A stretch of DNA of 64,000 nucleotides from Brachypodium distachyon (taxonomy: Eukaryota; Streptophyta; Magnoliopsida; Poales; Poaceae): assembly GCF_000005505.3 (NCBI RefSeq), contig NC_016135.3:10510613-10574612 (forward strand), read 5' to 3'. This document shows positions 1-11,834 of this stretch, piece by piece. Position 1 is the first letter of the stretch, and every line of letters begins with the position of its first letter. Both the position numbers and the translations under genes were made by a program. The notes under the pieces were generated by a model. The model had not been told where the DNA came from. It worked only from the letters and a program-made list of their open reading frames with translations, and did not search any database.

Positions 1-914
1 TATGGCAAGGCTTGGAGGGGTAATAAGAGGGCTCTTGAGGAAAGATTTCGTTCGTTTTTCGACTCGTACGCCTCTGTTGTCCGCCTCCTCCATACACTGC
101 AAGCCCGTAATCCAGGCACCTATGTCGACATCAAACACTTCCTGCACCCAAAGTATTCAACTGTGAGGATGCTTCAACGACTGTTCTTCACTTTCGGTGT
201 ATGCGTCCAAGCTTTCAATCATTGTCGACCGGTGATATGCGTGGATGGCACTTTTCTCACTGGCAAATACAGGGGGTAGATCTTGACCGCCATTGGTCAA
301 GACAGCAACAATCAAATCGTTTCGCTCGCATTTGCTTTCGTGGAGGGTGAGAACACCGAAAGTTGGTTATGATTTTTCAGGCAGCTCAAGAGAACAGTTG
401 TGCATGATAAGCCGAATGTGTGCATCCTTCATGACAGACATGCATGCATACTCAGTGCGATAAGGACACTGACAAACCCTGGGCCTGATGAACAAACTCC
501 ATGGCAGGACATGCAGAGTCGTTGGTGCATGCGGCATTTGGGGGCCAACTTCTTCTCGCAGTTCAGGAACAAGTCACTTATGAATCTATTCAAGAAACTC
601 TGCAAACAGAACCAACAATGGAAGTACACTAAGATACGTGGTTATCTTGATGAGTTCACGAAGAAACATGTTAGGAGAGGAGAGCGGCACAAAACGCAAC
701 GGTAGCAGCACATGTAGCAGCAGTGGCTGCACAGACAGCAGTTGGAACAAAACAGTCTGAGGAAGAACCTGTTGGGCTTTGTGACTTGCCAGGGTGTGAC
801 CCACCCGGCACTAGGAGAAGGGTTGGTAGGCAGATTAAAAACTTTCAGCAGTGGATAGAGCACGAGCCTCTGGAGCGGTGGTCCTTGCTGCACGACACAC
901 ATGGCGCTAGGTAT
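1..914 (+). pseudogene. Mutator-like (MULE) transposase, 5' part, interrupted
   Basis: This is the catalytic half of a MULE/MuDR-type transposase, already open at the window edge. Translation from base 2 gives a region ending in CRPVICVDGTFLTGKYRG (about 226-279), which matches the first catalytic aspartate block (VDGTFL) of the MULE DDE domain. The later segment 400-700 (ILHDRHACILSAI, then HLGANFF) continues the domain. In-frame stops lie at about 278 (KYRG*) and 369 (SWL*), and a frameshift is needed near 700, so the gene is dead. The reading frame ends in GARY at the Angela insertion and resumes as GVMTTNLAE at 13173, so the two parts were once one gene. TSD ggtat is at 910-914. The family call is from remembered motifs. 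Confidence 0.85.
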
Positions 915-977
915 TGTTGGGGAACGCGGTAGGCTACGCTAGCACAAAATAAAAATTCTACCGATTCCGCCCGAATC

Positions 978-3900
978 TGTAACATCCCAAAATTTCAAAC
1001 CTTTACATGAGCATTGCATTCATAAGCATCATGTCACAATTGCATATTTGAATTCAAATTTGAATCTTAAAAGGGCTTTGGAAAGATTTTTGTTTCATTT
1101 TAAACCCTAGGGTTTACACCCATTTGAGCTTTGGATCTTCAAACCATTAAGGTTTAAGTATAAAAGGGGTTTATTGCATATATAAGCTATCCCATAATTT
1201 TTTGGATAATTATTTGGAGCTGAAAAAGTATTTTATTTAAATGGATATATAGCCCTAAAGGCATTTATAGGGCAAATGTATTTTTATATATTTTATTTTG
1301 AGGGGAAACTACTTCCAAAAGTTGTATCATGGCAGAACATGATTTTACAAATTTTCTGGGATTTATTTGGACCAATTTGGAGTTCAAAATCAAAAGATAT
1401 CAAAGGAACAAGAAAAACAGAAAAAGAAAAGGGTAAAAGAAAAAAAGAAGGGAGCAAACGGACCGGCCCGGCCGAATTGGGCCGAACCGGCCCAACACCT
1501 CGCGCGCGCCCGCAGCCCAGCCAGCCCAGCGCCCGTGCCCGCGCGCCCGCACCCGCTGACAGGTGGGGCCCACCTGTCAGGGGCTTCTTCCCCGGAAGGA
1601 AAGCCCCGCGCCGCCGCCGCGATTTCCGGCCGCCGTCCCCACGCGCTCGCCGCCGCAATCTCCTCCTCCGGCCTTCCTTTTTCACTCCCGAGCGTGTCCT
1701 TTTAAGCCCCGCGACCCCCTCTCCTTTTCCCCCCCGTTTGCCCTCGCTTGCACGCCGCCAGGCCACCGGAATCCCTCGCCGGAGCCGCACCCGCGCCGCC
1801 GCGTCTTCTTCGTCCTAGGCGACGACCTGCGCCGCCCGAGCCCACGCCGACCGCGCCCCCGTCTCCGCCGTGCCGCACCGCGCCATCCCCGGCCACCCCC
1901 ACGTCGCCCGCCCCGCCGGAGCACCCCGCGCCGCCACGCCCGTGCCCGCGCCGCCGTCTCCTCCGTCTCCGGTGACCGCCGCGCCGCCCGGTAAAACCCT
2001 AGAACTCCCCTCGTCCGTCCGATCCGGATCCAAGGGCTAAGATTAGATCCCGTTTTAATTTTTAACCGAACCGGTACGCACCAATTAGATGCTGACACGT
2101 GGCACCCGGTTTTATAAAATAAAAATGTAATTTAAATCCCCCGGAATTAGTAAAAGGCACTTTTGCAGATAGGCCCCTGTAACTTCAAATGATCATAACT
2201 TTAAATCTGTTTGGCCAAATTTAGTGATCCACACCTTTTTGGAATCCTTAGGAAATTTAGAATCTTTTGGCATGGTACAATTTCAAATTTGAATATTTGA
2301 ATCACATTCAAATTACAGATTAGGGTTTTATGCCTTTTAAATCATAACTAATTATCTAGAAGTCATTTTTGAATGAAACCAGTGCCCAAAGTTTTGTTTT
2401 ATTGTCCTCTGGCCAATGGGACAGAGAAATAAATATTTTGGATTAATCTATTTGGCTGATGCCAATAAAACCTTATTTTAGGGTTTAAACCCTAGCCATT
2501 GCAATTTATTTAAAACCCTAATTACATGTGCTTAATTATCAATGCCTTGGACCGGTAGATCACCCAAATAAAACCAACCCACTCATGTCACATGTTTTGC
2601 ATCACATCATGGCATACATATTCTTTTGTCATGTTTGTATTGTGTGTTTATGTGTGTGTATATGTTTGTTGTTTGTATAGTATTCTCGGAGAGCGAACCT
2701 TGCGATTGTGACGAGTGTTTGAACTCCAACTACTATCAAGGCAAGTTCACTTTAACCATCATCCCAGTATTTTATTATGCACTAGAATTTATTAGTTGCA
2801 TTGTTAGGATTATTACTGTATCTATGCTAGCTATGATCTGTCCTATTAGTATAGGATACCCTTTGTCATGACTTCACCACCAATTGCCATCGTAATAGTA
2901 AAATGCTATGTATGCTAATATACGAGGGTGGTATTATTACAAGGTGATACTATTGAATTGCAATATGATTTTCCTAGTGTATGGCAAAACAAGTAATTCA
3001 ATGAATCGTCCTGGGTGGGCTGCTTTGAGTTTTTGGATGTAGTGACGTTAGGTCCATTTCTATGGGGCCCATTGAGTCGTCTCTCCATGTGATTCGGGAG
3101 CGTCCATGGTCGTCTCCCCGTGCGATTCGGGGAGCGCCTGCGTCACAATGTGGGATGCCACCCGAGATAACCAGAGACTGGACTAGTTTCCTGTTTAGTA
3201 GCTTCCAGTACAACCACATGGTATTATGGGATCTGCCAGGATGGATGTAATAAATATGAACCTGGATTCGAGGTGACATCGGTATGTAGCAGTGTAGGTT
3301 GGAACGCGTCCCTTAGGTGGTTTGGGGGAATATGTTCTGAAAATTCCTGTAATCGATGCCGTTGCTACTCTACCCCGAGGACAGCAAGGGATTAACACGT
3401 CGATTTCTTGTGGGTAAAATGTACCACCTCTCGAGAGTGTCAAACTAAGTACTTAGCCGTGTCCCCGGTTACGGACATTTATGAGCAACTAGATATTGGA
3501 GCTGTAAGAAAGGTCTCACTCATTCCAATTTCCTAATAAAATGAATGGTTTGAACTAGGTAGGAGCATTGATGTTTGTACTCAATGTGCCTAGGTTAATA
3601 GGAGCATGGGTGTTTCTACCCCGTGTCCAATAGAATTCAAAACTATTTGTCTAAAAATGATAGGATTTGAATAATGATGCTTTTATGCTAAATAACCAAA
3701 CCCCACTTAGCTAAACTATGCATGTACTTGGTAGGTCCTTTATAACTCTAGTGAGCTTGCCAATACATTCAAATGTATTGACCACGTAGTGGCTGCAATT
3801 AATAATGGAGGTGGAACTGACGAAGAGTGAGGTTCGTCGATATTTCTTTGCGTCATGTGCTTACATTCCAACATGCTCTCTCCTCTGGGAGTAGATGAGG

Positions 3901-4157
3901 CCCTTTTACTCTACCTTTCCGCTGCAGCTTCATGATACATTGTTATCATGGTTTTGAATATTATTTGTTTATGCTGGCCTAGGAGATCATGCAAGTTTGT
4001 AAGTACAATTTAAGTTCTGGATGATACGATGTAATAAAGTACTTTTGACCTTTCTATCTTGGTATTACATCTTGAACTGTGTGTGCTAGTGAGTCGATCC
4101 AGGGACTAGCACAAGTAAGCACAGAGATCGAACCCTTGGTGAAGGGGGATCGCTTCA
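978..4157 (+). repeat. Single remaining LTR of the nested element
   Basis: The sequence runs from TGTAAC at 978 to CTTCA at 4157, two bases before the primer-binding site. It contains a very GC-rich block (about 1450-2000) flanked by AT-rich sequence, a 25-nt palindrome (1556-1580), and a short partly duplicated stretch near 3080-3140 (gtctcYcc..tgYgattcgggga). Long ORFs seen on both strands in 1276-2100 are by-products of the GC-rich, stop-poor block and are not taken as genes. Confidence 0.65.
1556..1580. promoter_or_regulatory. Perfect 25-nt palindrome with TCP-like core
   Basis: Two 12-bp arms (ctgacaggtggg and its complement) surround one base. The centre reads gtggggcccac, which matches the GTGGGNCC type of site bound by plant TCP factors. 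Many grass LTRs carry similar blocks, so it may be an LTR enhancer element. That role is inferred; only the palindrome is seen. Confidence 0.45.
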
Positions 4158-4159
4158 GA

Positions 4160-4171
4160 TGGTATCAGAGC
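4160..4171 (+). other. Primer-binding site of the nested element (tRNA-iMet type)
   Basis: The sequence tggtatcagagc lies two bases after the proposed LTR end. This is the standard plant initiator-methionine tRNA primer site. It fixes the element's plus orientation and the LTR/internal boundary. Confidence 0.75.
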
Positions 4172-4540
4172 AATGTGTTGCCTGTAGAAACGTGACCCTA
4201 GTTTGGATTAGGATAAGACAAGACCAAAGACCAAACCTTAGGATTCCTTATCCCTATTCATCTAAATCTTTGCATTTATATCTTGCATATGCATGACATT
4301 TTATTGTTGTATCCCACATACACCGAATACTAGCTTATTACCACATATGCATGTTTATTATGTTATACCACAGATGCATATTTGATTTTTACACCATACA
4401 CCACTACAATCATGTTGCCATGTTGTTCACATGTTATTATGCATCCAATTTTACATTTACATTTCCACCCTTGATATTAATGTTTATCACTTGATTCCCA
4501 CTCTACCACTTTTATTTTATTTTTACTTACATTCGACCAT

Positions 4541-5257
4541 TTGATCATGTCACTGATACTCCCTTATCTACCTTCTTTATTTTCTATAGATGGGAAGCCA
4601 ACACCGTTCGGTAATGTACCGCCATTCACCCGCGTCTACTACCCCTCCACGGACGACGACCAGTTGTTCAGTGCCCCTTTGGTGGCACTGTGTGCTTTCC
4701 TCGACCTGCCACCACCCAGGTTCAAAGGCCGAGTTGAGACCGCCGCACCTGAGGGATGGCAGCCACGGTGGGAGATCGAGGCGAAGATCCGGGGGCGTGA
4801 GATCGCGCCAGCTACGCCGGATATCACCTTCATCAGCCGCTACCCCACCTTCGAGCAGGGCCTTCAGTTCGCCATGCAGTGCGCCTTCGCACAGGTGTGC
4901 CGGGACTATCGGCACGAGTTCCCCGAGGATTCCCCCTTCCTCCTCTTTGGGAGGTGGAATCATGCATGCTCGACGGTGGCTACGACCAACGACGAGGATG
5001 CGACCCCAGTGACGACCCACTTCGAGAACATGGAGATAAACACCGTGGACTTGGAGTCTTGTCTCGAGCACGAGATGACCAGGGCCGACCTAACCGAGGA
5101 GCAGGTTGGTAATCTACTGGGAAAAAGACCCAGTGGCTGGAGGACAAGGCCGTGTTGGAGAACACTGTCCTCAACATGGGAGACGCCATCGAGCATCTGC
5201 AGTATGAGAGGGACCTGGCTCGCTACTACTGCGAGCAGTTCTAGGTGTTCATCGTAG
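4541..5257 (+). CDS. Uncharacterised internal ORF of the nested element
   Basis: A 238-codon open frame lies about 370 nt after the primer site. An initiator further in (the ATG at 4589, after ctttattttctatag) would also fit a splice acceptor. Residues 20-150 (GNVPPFTRVYYP onwards, then FISRYPTFEQGLQFAMQ) look like a genuine folded protein of the kind often annotated as hypothetical in grass retroelements. I do not recognise a named domain. The frame breaks up after about 5110, and a second open piece (5245-5457) rich in Pro and Glu continues the trend, which suggests one frameshift. It is probably a gag-like relic. Confidence 0.4.
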   Translation: MIMSLILPYLPSLFSIDGKPTPFGNVPPFTRVYYPSTDDDQLFSAPLVALCAFLDLPPPRFKGRVETAAPEGWQPRWEIEAKIRGREIAPATPDITFISRYPTFEQGLQFAMQCAFAQVCRDYRHEFPEDSPFLLFGRWNHACSTVATTNDEDATPVTTHFENMEINTVDLESCLEHEMTRADLTEEQVGNLLGKRPSGWRTRPCWRTLSSTWETPSSICSMRGTWLATTASSSRCSS

Positions 5258-5674
5258 CCGCAGCCGTAGCAGCACCAGCTGTAGCACCGGCGCCTGTCCA
5301 GTTCCCACCTCCGCCACAGGATCAGGAGATGGAGCCTCAGGAGGAGGAACCGATTGAGGAGGAGCCCCAGGAGGTCCACGAGATGGACACCCCTGCTACC
5401 AACACCCGCTCCAAGATGAAAGCGAACGGGACCACACTGACAGCCACACTCCCTTAGATCTATTGATGCCTACCAGCTTATATTAGTTTTATTGTTATCA
5501 GCATTGCGAGTTAGTCATTGACCATACAATCTATGTGTATGGCAATGTAGGTCGATTGCTTTTTCCTCATACTCTTTTCTTTATGGGCAATGCCCCACCA
5601 TAAACAAGTGTGTTTTGCAATGACTTCCAAAACCTTTCATGATTGATGAGTGTATGATTGTTGTATGATTGTTA

Positions 5675-6611
5675 TACGAGTTGGATCCGATCCAACTCGG
5701 TCCCCACCCCGTAAGCGTGTGACCCTTCAGGTACACGGTCAGTTGGACACGACTATGAGCTCGGACTGCGGGCCCGAGTAACACCTTACTCGTCCAGTGG
5801 CACCGACTCCAGTCGATAGTTGGTAGCGGCGCCTAGCAGCACGTGCCAACTCCCGAGTGACCACAAGGTATATTGACGAACCATACAATGTGTCGTATGC
5901 AACATTCTTTTTGCCTCACGATATGTGTGTCGAGCTCAAGGCGAGTGCTTGTCATCCTTGTGGATAGCTCGACTCTCTTCTCGTTCCTGTGATACAGATT
6001 TCCGAACGGGTTAACACTTAACCCAAGTCGCATGGCCATGCTTTCCGAATCTGATCACTCGAGAGGGCCCAGAGATATCTCTCCGAATAGGAGGGGCAAA
6101 TCCCATCTTGATCAACCATGACTCGCAGCATGCTTCTCAGCAAACCTGAAAGGTACCTTTATAACCACCGAGTTACGGAGTAGCGTTTGGCAACCCCTCC
6201 TAAGTAGGCCGATTCACATCCCAAGCTCATGTGATGACCTCAGGTCTAGGACTCGCATATACATCGTACTTGAGACTAACAAATGACAATCATCTCGTTG
6301 TGTCTCAGTGCGGGTCTGTCCGACTCAACAATCTTATTGTCGAGTCCATGCTATCAGTCGGTAACACCTTGCCCTATGACTTGTGAAACATAGTCATCAT
6401 ACTAATTCACATTGCTAGTTTAGGTTATGTGTCCGCATAACCTCAATGACTAGGGACCATTAGAAAAACATCATAGAATACATAGTCTCACAAACAAATC
6501 ACGTATTTATTGATACATATCAGTGATGATGTTCAAGGACAATAACAATAACTCATGAATACATAGGAAATAACATCATCACATGATTGCCTCTAGGGCA
6601 TATCTCCAACA
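5675..6611 (-). repeat. Remainder of the 3' LTR of the Angela element
   Basis: This matches 12255-13172 of the intact LTR almost base for base, apart from about 28 extra bases near 5770 and the absence of the C-run seen in the other copy. On minus it opens TGTTGGAGATATGCCC at 6611. Together with 915-977 it forms the 3' LTR, which is now split by the nested element. Confidence 0.85.
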
Positions 6612-6624
6612 GTCTCCCACTTGC
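6612..6624 (-). other. Polypurine tract of the Angela element
   Basis: On minus the sequence aagtgggagac directly precedes the LTR start tgttgg. This is the usual position and composition of the plus-strand primer in Angela/BARE elements. Confidence 0.7.
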
Positions 6625-6631
6625 ACTAGAG

Positions 6632-7936
6632 TCAATCATCCAAGTATCGCATACCCATGGCTCGTGTGTGCGCCTCATGCTTTGGCTGCGGGAGAGGCTT
6701 TGTCAACGGATCGGCAACATTGAGATCCTTGTGTACCTTGCATATCTTAACGTCACCTCTCTCCACGAATTCCCGTATGAGATGGTAACGCCTGAGTATG
6801 TGTTTGGATTTTTGGTGATGTCGTGGTTCTTTGGCTTGTGCGATAGCACCACTGTTGTCACAGTAGAGGTCCATGGGATTGGACGCGCCCTGAACCACTC
6901 CAAGCTCAGAAACAAACTTTCTGATCCAAACGCCTTCTTTCGCGGCTTCCGAAGCCGCGATATACTCAGCTTCTGTTGTAGAGTCAGCCACCGTTTCTGG
7001 CTTAGAGCTCTTCCAGCTCATCGCACCTCCGTTCAAGACGAACACGTATCCAGATTGTGATCGATAATCGTCCTTGTCGGTTTGGAAACTAGCATAGGTG
7101 TAACCCTTTACAACGAGCTCATCCTCACCACCGTAAACCAAAAACATATCCTTAGTCCTTCTCAAATACTTAAGGATATTCTTCACCGATGTCCAGTGAC
7201 TCTCACCGGGGTCAGCTTGATACCTGCTCGTAACACTTAGAGCATAGGAAACATCCGGTCGAGTACATAACACGGCGTACATGATGGATCCGACCGCCGA
7301 AGCATACGGAATCGCACTCATCCGACTTCGCTCATCAGAAGTCGAAGGACTCTGAGTCTTGCTTAGACTTATACCATGCGACATGGGCAAGAACCCTTTC
7401 TTTGCCTCATCCATGTTGAATCTTTTCAATACTTTGTCAACATATGTACTCTGGCTTAAACCAATAAGTCTCCTTGATCTATCTCTATAGATACTGATTC
7501 CCAAAATATAAGCCGCTTCTCCCAAATCCTTCATCGAAAAACTTTTCTTCAATGAGTCCTTGGCGGCTTCTAGCATCGGAATGTCATTTCCAATCAATAA
7601 TATGTCATCCACATATAACATTAGAAATACGACTGAGTTTGCACTAAACTTCTTGTATACACAAGGTTCTTCTTCATTTTTGATGAAGCCAAACCCTTTG
7701 ACTACTTCATCAAAACGAATGTTCCAGCTCCGAGATGCTTGCTTAAATCCATAGATGGATTTATGAAGTTTGCATATTTTTCCAGCATTCTTTGGATCGA
7801 CAAAACCCTCGGGCTGTATCATATACACGTCCTCGGTTAAATTTCCGTTAAGGAAAGCCGTTTTGACATCCATTTGCCATATCTCGTAATCAAAATATGT
7901 AGCAATAGCTAGAATGATCCGAACTGATTTCAGCAT
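6632..7936 (-). pseudogene. Copia reverse transcriptase and RNase H
   Basis: The frame is 434 codons with no internal stop. Near the start it has the Copia RT entry MDVKTAFLNGNL, then KSIYGFKQA, then the catalytic YVDDILLIGND. The C-terminal half has Ty1/Copia RNase H (SGYVFVLNGGAMSWKS, then TEAEYIAASEA). The frame ends 21 bases from the LTR, as is usual. The upstream junction with 7970-8368 is a nonsense codon in FRQVQ*VDYDE, so the polyprotein cannot be made whole. It belongs to the Angela element. Confidence 0.92.
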
Positions 7937-7969
7937 CGCTACCGGCGAGAAAGTCTCGTCGTAGTCAAC

Positions 7970-8368
7970 TCATTGAACTTGTCGAAAACCCTTTGTGACC
8001 AGTCGAGCTTTATGGATTTGAACATTTCCATCCATATCAGTTTTCCTTTTAAATATCCATTTGCACTCGATGGTTTTTACACCCTGTGGCGGATCTACCA
8101 AGTTCCAAACTCGGTTTTCATCCATGGACTTTAATTCGGATCTCATGGCCTCAGTCCATAACTCGGACTCTGGACCCACCATCGCTTCTGCATAAGTAGT
8201 CGGCTCGTCATTGTCCAACAACAACACATTGCGTACATTACGGAGTCTTTCCGACCTTCGTGGATTTGGTGCTATATTGGCCGTGGGTACGATGACTGGC
8301 TCAGTCACTCGGACATCACCTATCGAGTTATCCCCTACTGGCTCATCTCGAACTTCTTCGAGTTGCAC
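7970..8368 (-). pseudogene. Copia integrase-RT linker and RT N-terminus
   Basis: This segment continues the Angela polyprotein. It contains the conserved RT entry (ESELWTEAMRSELKSMDENRVW, broken here for length at WNLV, then ECKWIFKRKTDMDG and KARLVTKGFRQVQ). It is bounded on the 3' side by a TGA at about 7967 and on the 5' side by a frameshift (8335-8368 overlap) relative to the integrase segment. Confidence 0.85.
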
Positions 8369-8847
8369 TGACCTCCCACTTGCCTCCGACTGAGAAATTC
8401 TTTCTCAAGGAAGACACCGTTTCGAGCGACAAACACTTTGCCCTCTGCCCGGTTGTAGAAGTAATATCCTAAGGTTTCCCTTGGATATCCCACGAATATG
8501 CACTTGTCCGATTTGGGAGTGAGCTTGTCTGACTGAAGTCGTTTGACAAATGCATCACAACCCCAAATCTTTAGAAAAGTCAATCTGGGACGCTTTCCAA
8601 TCCATATCTCATATGGTGTCTTATCTACGGACTTTGATGGTACTCTGTTTAGTGTGAACGCTGCGGTTTCTAGAGCATAACCCCAAAATGACAAGGGAAG
8701 ATCTGACTGACTCATCATCGACCGAACCATGTCCAACAAGGTCCGGTTCTGCCGTTCCGATACACCGTTTCGCTGTGGTGTACCTGGCGGTGTGAGCTGT
8801 GGAACAATTCCACAATTCTTCAGATGTTCGTCGAACTCGTGGCTCAA
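8335..8847 (-). pseudogene. Copia integrase C-terminal half
   Basis: It opens MSHEFDEHLKNCGI and holds the conserved block TPQRNGVSERQNRTLL with the catalytic glutamate. The Copia GKRPRLTFLKIWGC motif and the GYPRETLGYYFYN region follow. The true frame continues upstream without break to the nonsense codon near 8914. A frameshift at about 8370-8400 separates it from the next segment. Confidence 0.88.
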
Positions 8848-8913
8848 GTATTCACCTCCACGATCGGATCGTAAAAGTTTTATTTTCTTGCCACGTTGGT
8901 TCTCTACTTCATT

Positions 8914-10170
8914 CTAGAACTCCTTGAACTTTTCAAAGGTTTCCGACTTATGTTTCATTAAGTAGACATATCCATATCTACTCAAGTCATCAGTGAATGT
9001 TATGAAGTATTGATAACCTCCTCTAGCTGTCGTGCTCATTGGTCCACACACATCAGCATGTATAAGTTCCAACAAGTCGGCCGCCCTCTCGTAACTCTTT
9101 GTGAAAGGCGACTTGGTCATCTTGCCTAGTAGGCAAGACTCGCATGTCTCGAATGATTCATAATCAAAGGAAGTTAAAAGTCCATCTCCATGGAGCTTCT
9201 TCATGCGTTTGTCACTTATGTGACCCAAACGACAATGCCAAAAATAGGTTTGATTCAGATCGTTAGGCTTGCGCCTCTTGACATTAATGTTGTAGACAGA
9301 TTCTCCTTCAAGATTAAGGATGAATAACCCGTTCGTAACAGGTGCAAAGCCGTAAAACATATCCTTCAAATAAAAAGAACAACCATTGCCCTTAATATTG
9401 AATTCATAATCATGACTCAACAACTTTGAGACAGATATAATGTTTCGACGTAAAGCAGGAACATAATAACAATTATTTAATTCCATAACAAATCCAGAAG
9501 GTAAATGAAGTTGCATAGTGCCGGCAGCCAACGCTGCAACTCTTGCTTTATTGCCAACCCTTATGTCAACCTCTCCACTTGCGACGCGCCTAGTCCTTAC
9601 CAGCCCCTGCATCGAGTTGCAAACGTGAACAACCGATCCGGTATCCAATACCCAAGAGCTGTTAGGTGCATCAACAAGATAAATGTCTATAACACATACA
9701 ACAACCGTACCTGAAGTAGAAGTTACACTTCCACCCTTCTTTGCCACTTGGGCCTGGTACTTGCTACAGTTCCTCTTCCAATGACCGGTGCCTTTGCAGA
9801 AATAGCACACGGTCTCTGAGTTCGGTCTAGCCTTAGGCGCAGCAGGGGCAGGGGTCGGGATCACATCCTTAGCCTTTCCTTTCTTTGCCTTCATCTTAGC
9901 CCAAGAATTCTTCTTGAACTTAGGCTTTCCCTGCACCAGCAACACTTGCTTGGTATTCTTTTTGATATCCTCCTCTGCTGTTTTAAGCATCCCATGCAAT
10001 TCAGTGACTTTCTTTTTCATGCCATGCATATGGTAGTTCGAAACGAACTGTGCATAGCTCGGCGGAAGAGATGCCAGAATTGTATCCGTGGCCAACTCTT
10101 GGCTCAGCGGAAAGCCCAGCTTCTCCAAGCTTTGCATGTAACCAACCATCTTGATTACTTGCGGGCTCAA
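8914..10170 (-). pseudogene. Copia gag C-terminus, protease, integrase N-terminus
   Basis: In order along 418 codons: gag alpha-helical region, basic stretch (KFKKNSWAKMKAKKGKAK), a CCHC zinc knuckle (CYFCKGTGHWKRNC), the aspartic protease site (WVLDTGS), the GAG-pre-integrase HHCC block (HCRLGHIS, then CESCLLGK), and the start of the integrase core (IHADVCGP, FTDDLSRYGYVY). Stops bound it on both sides: one at 10207-10211 towards the gag N-terminus, and one near 8914 (KEF*NEVEN). Domain order PR-IN-RT-RH is Copia. Confidence 0.92.
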
Positions 10171-10209
10171 TGGGCCGCCCTCCTTCAGCTTGCTTTCCAG
10201 GAAGGACCT

Positions 10210-10566
10210 CTAGACATTAAATCTTTCAGTCCTAGCCCGAGTCTGAAACATGCCCTTGAGAGTCTCGATCATATCGAAAGCCTCAACATTCTCAAATTGT
10301 TGCTGCAATTCGGGTTCCATATAGGCAAGCATCAGACAACTGATTTCAGTCGACTCATCACATGAGCGCTGATAGGCATTTCTAACAGTAGCGGTGGCAT
10401 TATCAGCCAGCGCATCTGGAAGTGGGTTCTCTATGACATGTCCTTTCTTATCATGCCTGAGAACGATTCTCAGCTTCCGATACCAGTTGGTGAAGTTAGT
10501 TCCATTTAGTTTATCTTTCTCAAGAAAAGATCTCAAAGCAAAACTGGACAATTGAGGTGGTGCCAT
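10210..10566 (-). pseudogene. Copia gag N-terminus
   Basis: This has a typical Angela-type gag start: MAPPQLSSFALRSFLEKD, then GTNFTNWYRKLRIVLR. The frame stops at TAG after RTERFNV. The next codons (RSFLESKLKEGG...) continue the same frame in the downstream segment, so a single nonsense mutation splits gag. Confidence 0.88.
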
Positions 10567-11820
10567 TGATCTATAACAGAAAATGCAAAAACACTAAGAC
10601 AAGTATTCATGAAGAGTAATTCATATTAAACACTTTAATAGAAATATAGTACCACTAAAACCAACATCCCTCCATTGATCATTAGTGATTCAAGATCCAA
10701 GATCAACCAATTGTCTAGTGAGCTTTAGCATCATTGCTAGCCGATTGAATCACTCGGTAGGCAACTCTCGCCAATCGTATCTCTATACGACTCTTGTTAG
10801 TCGGTAGGCAACACTTGCCCCGGCTCTGACTCCTTTTACCCCGAGGCCCAAAACCATTTTGATAGCCCCGTCAAGTTAACCAAAGCTTCGCATGTAAGTG
10901 TCCGACACGAACATCACCAACGACAAGGAAAAATGGTGATACCCCAATTTCATGAGCCCATCACCAAATGTACTTGTCTTGTGGTGTTGCAACTATTGGG
11001 GAGGTAAATAAACTTAACATTCTTTGAGGGATGATTCTACTCTAACACAATAACATGCATAGGAGTAAACAAAGCAATAACCATCACAGATAATCAAATT
11101 AACATGTGAAATAGTACGACTCTGTTCTTCATGGTGATCTCCATCTCCATGAACCTGTTCATCAAGCCGCCATGGTGCTCACGTCCTCCAATTCATACTA
11201 AACTACTACACCTAGTATCTAGTAAAGAATTTACATGGAGAATGACATCACATGTTGACACGCAGGTCGTCATACAATTTTAAAGACAGCACCTTGGCTC
11301 CAGCCTGGCTGACAAACTCATGACACGCAGGTCATGCAAATATTACACACATGCATCACATACATATGAGCCATACTATTCACAACAATCTTGCAAAAAC
11401 AAGTTAAGGGTAGAAATCCATTCTACCGAATTGATGTGAACTCGCAACGACAACTAAGGCGCTACGGATACATAGCACGGTGGTCCCGTTAGATTTACAT
11501 TTCACTGTCTACTCCGATGGCGGAAATCCGACCAGTAGGAGTATGTTGTGTCACGACCTTCAACATCATCGCATCTGGATTTATGTTTCACTGTATACTC
11601 CAATGGCGGAAATCCGACCGGTAGGAGTATGTTGTGTCACGACCATCAGCATCACGATTATCAGAATCGAATATCCATGATCCCCAAGTATAATCGATCA
11701 ATCGATTGAGTACAAAACCGATCTAACACTTAGATCGACCACCAAGATAGCAATAAATCACATCTACTACTAACCGCATAACACTTATGCAAGTAATCCG
11801 AATCCAAAACAGACAGCATT
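10567..11820 (-). other. Untranslated leader of the Angela element
   Basis: About 1.25 kb lies between the primer site and gag, with no convincing coding frame, as is usual in this lineage. It contains an 86-bp tandem duplication (about 11490-11660; ggcggaaatccgacc recurs at 11519 and 11605). The small ORF at 11480-11680 only reflects that repeat. Confidence 0.6.
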
Positions 11821-11834
11821 GGCTCTGATACCAC
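11821..11834 (-). other. Primer-binding site of the Angela element
   Basis: On minus the LTR end ...CCCCAACA is followed by gtggtatcagagcc, complementary to the 3' end of initiator-methionine tRNA. This fixes 11835-13172 as the 5' LTR. Confidence 0.85.

Larger units (their letters stand above)
978..5674 (+). mobile_element. Nested long-LTR non-autonomous (LARD-like) element, truncated
   Basis: This element interrupts the left LTR of the Angela copy. It starts TGTAACATCCC directly after the Angela LTR sequence (...cccgaatc). A single LTR of about 3.2 kb is followed by a tRNA-iMet-type primer site at 4160 and an internal region with one ORF (4541-5257). No polymerase genes and no second LTR are present. 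On the right the Angela LTR resumes at about 5675 but lacks about 355 bp that the intact LTR has at about 11899-12254. One deletion therefore removed the 3' end of this element and the neighbouring Angela LTR. It resembles large retrotransposon derivatives; the family is not recognised. Confidence 0.7.

Noticed and set aside
1276..2098. Several long ORFs on both strands
   Set aside because: They lie in the GC-rich block of the nested LTR, overlap in many frames, and show only Pro/Arg/Ala-rich low complexity.
5833..6039. Minus ORF identical in peptide to 12385-12591
   Set aside because: Both are LTR sequence of the same Angela element, so the identity only reflects young LTRs.
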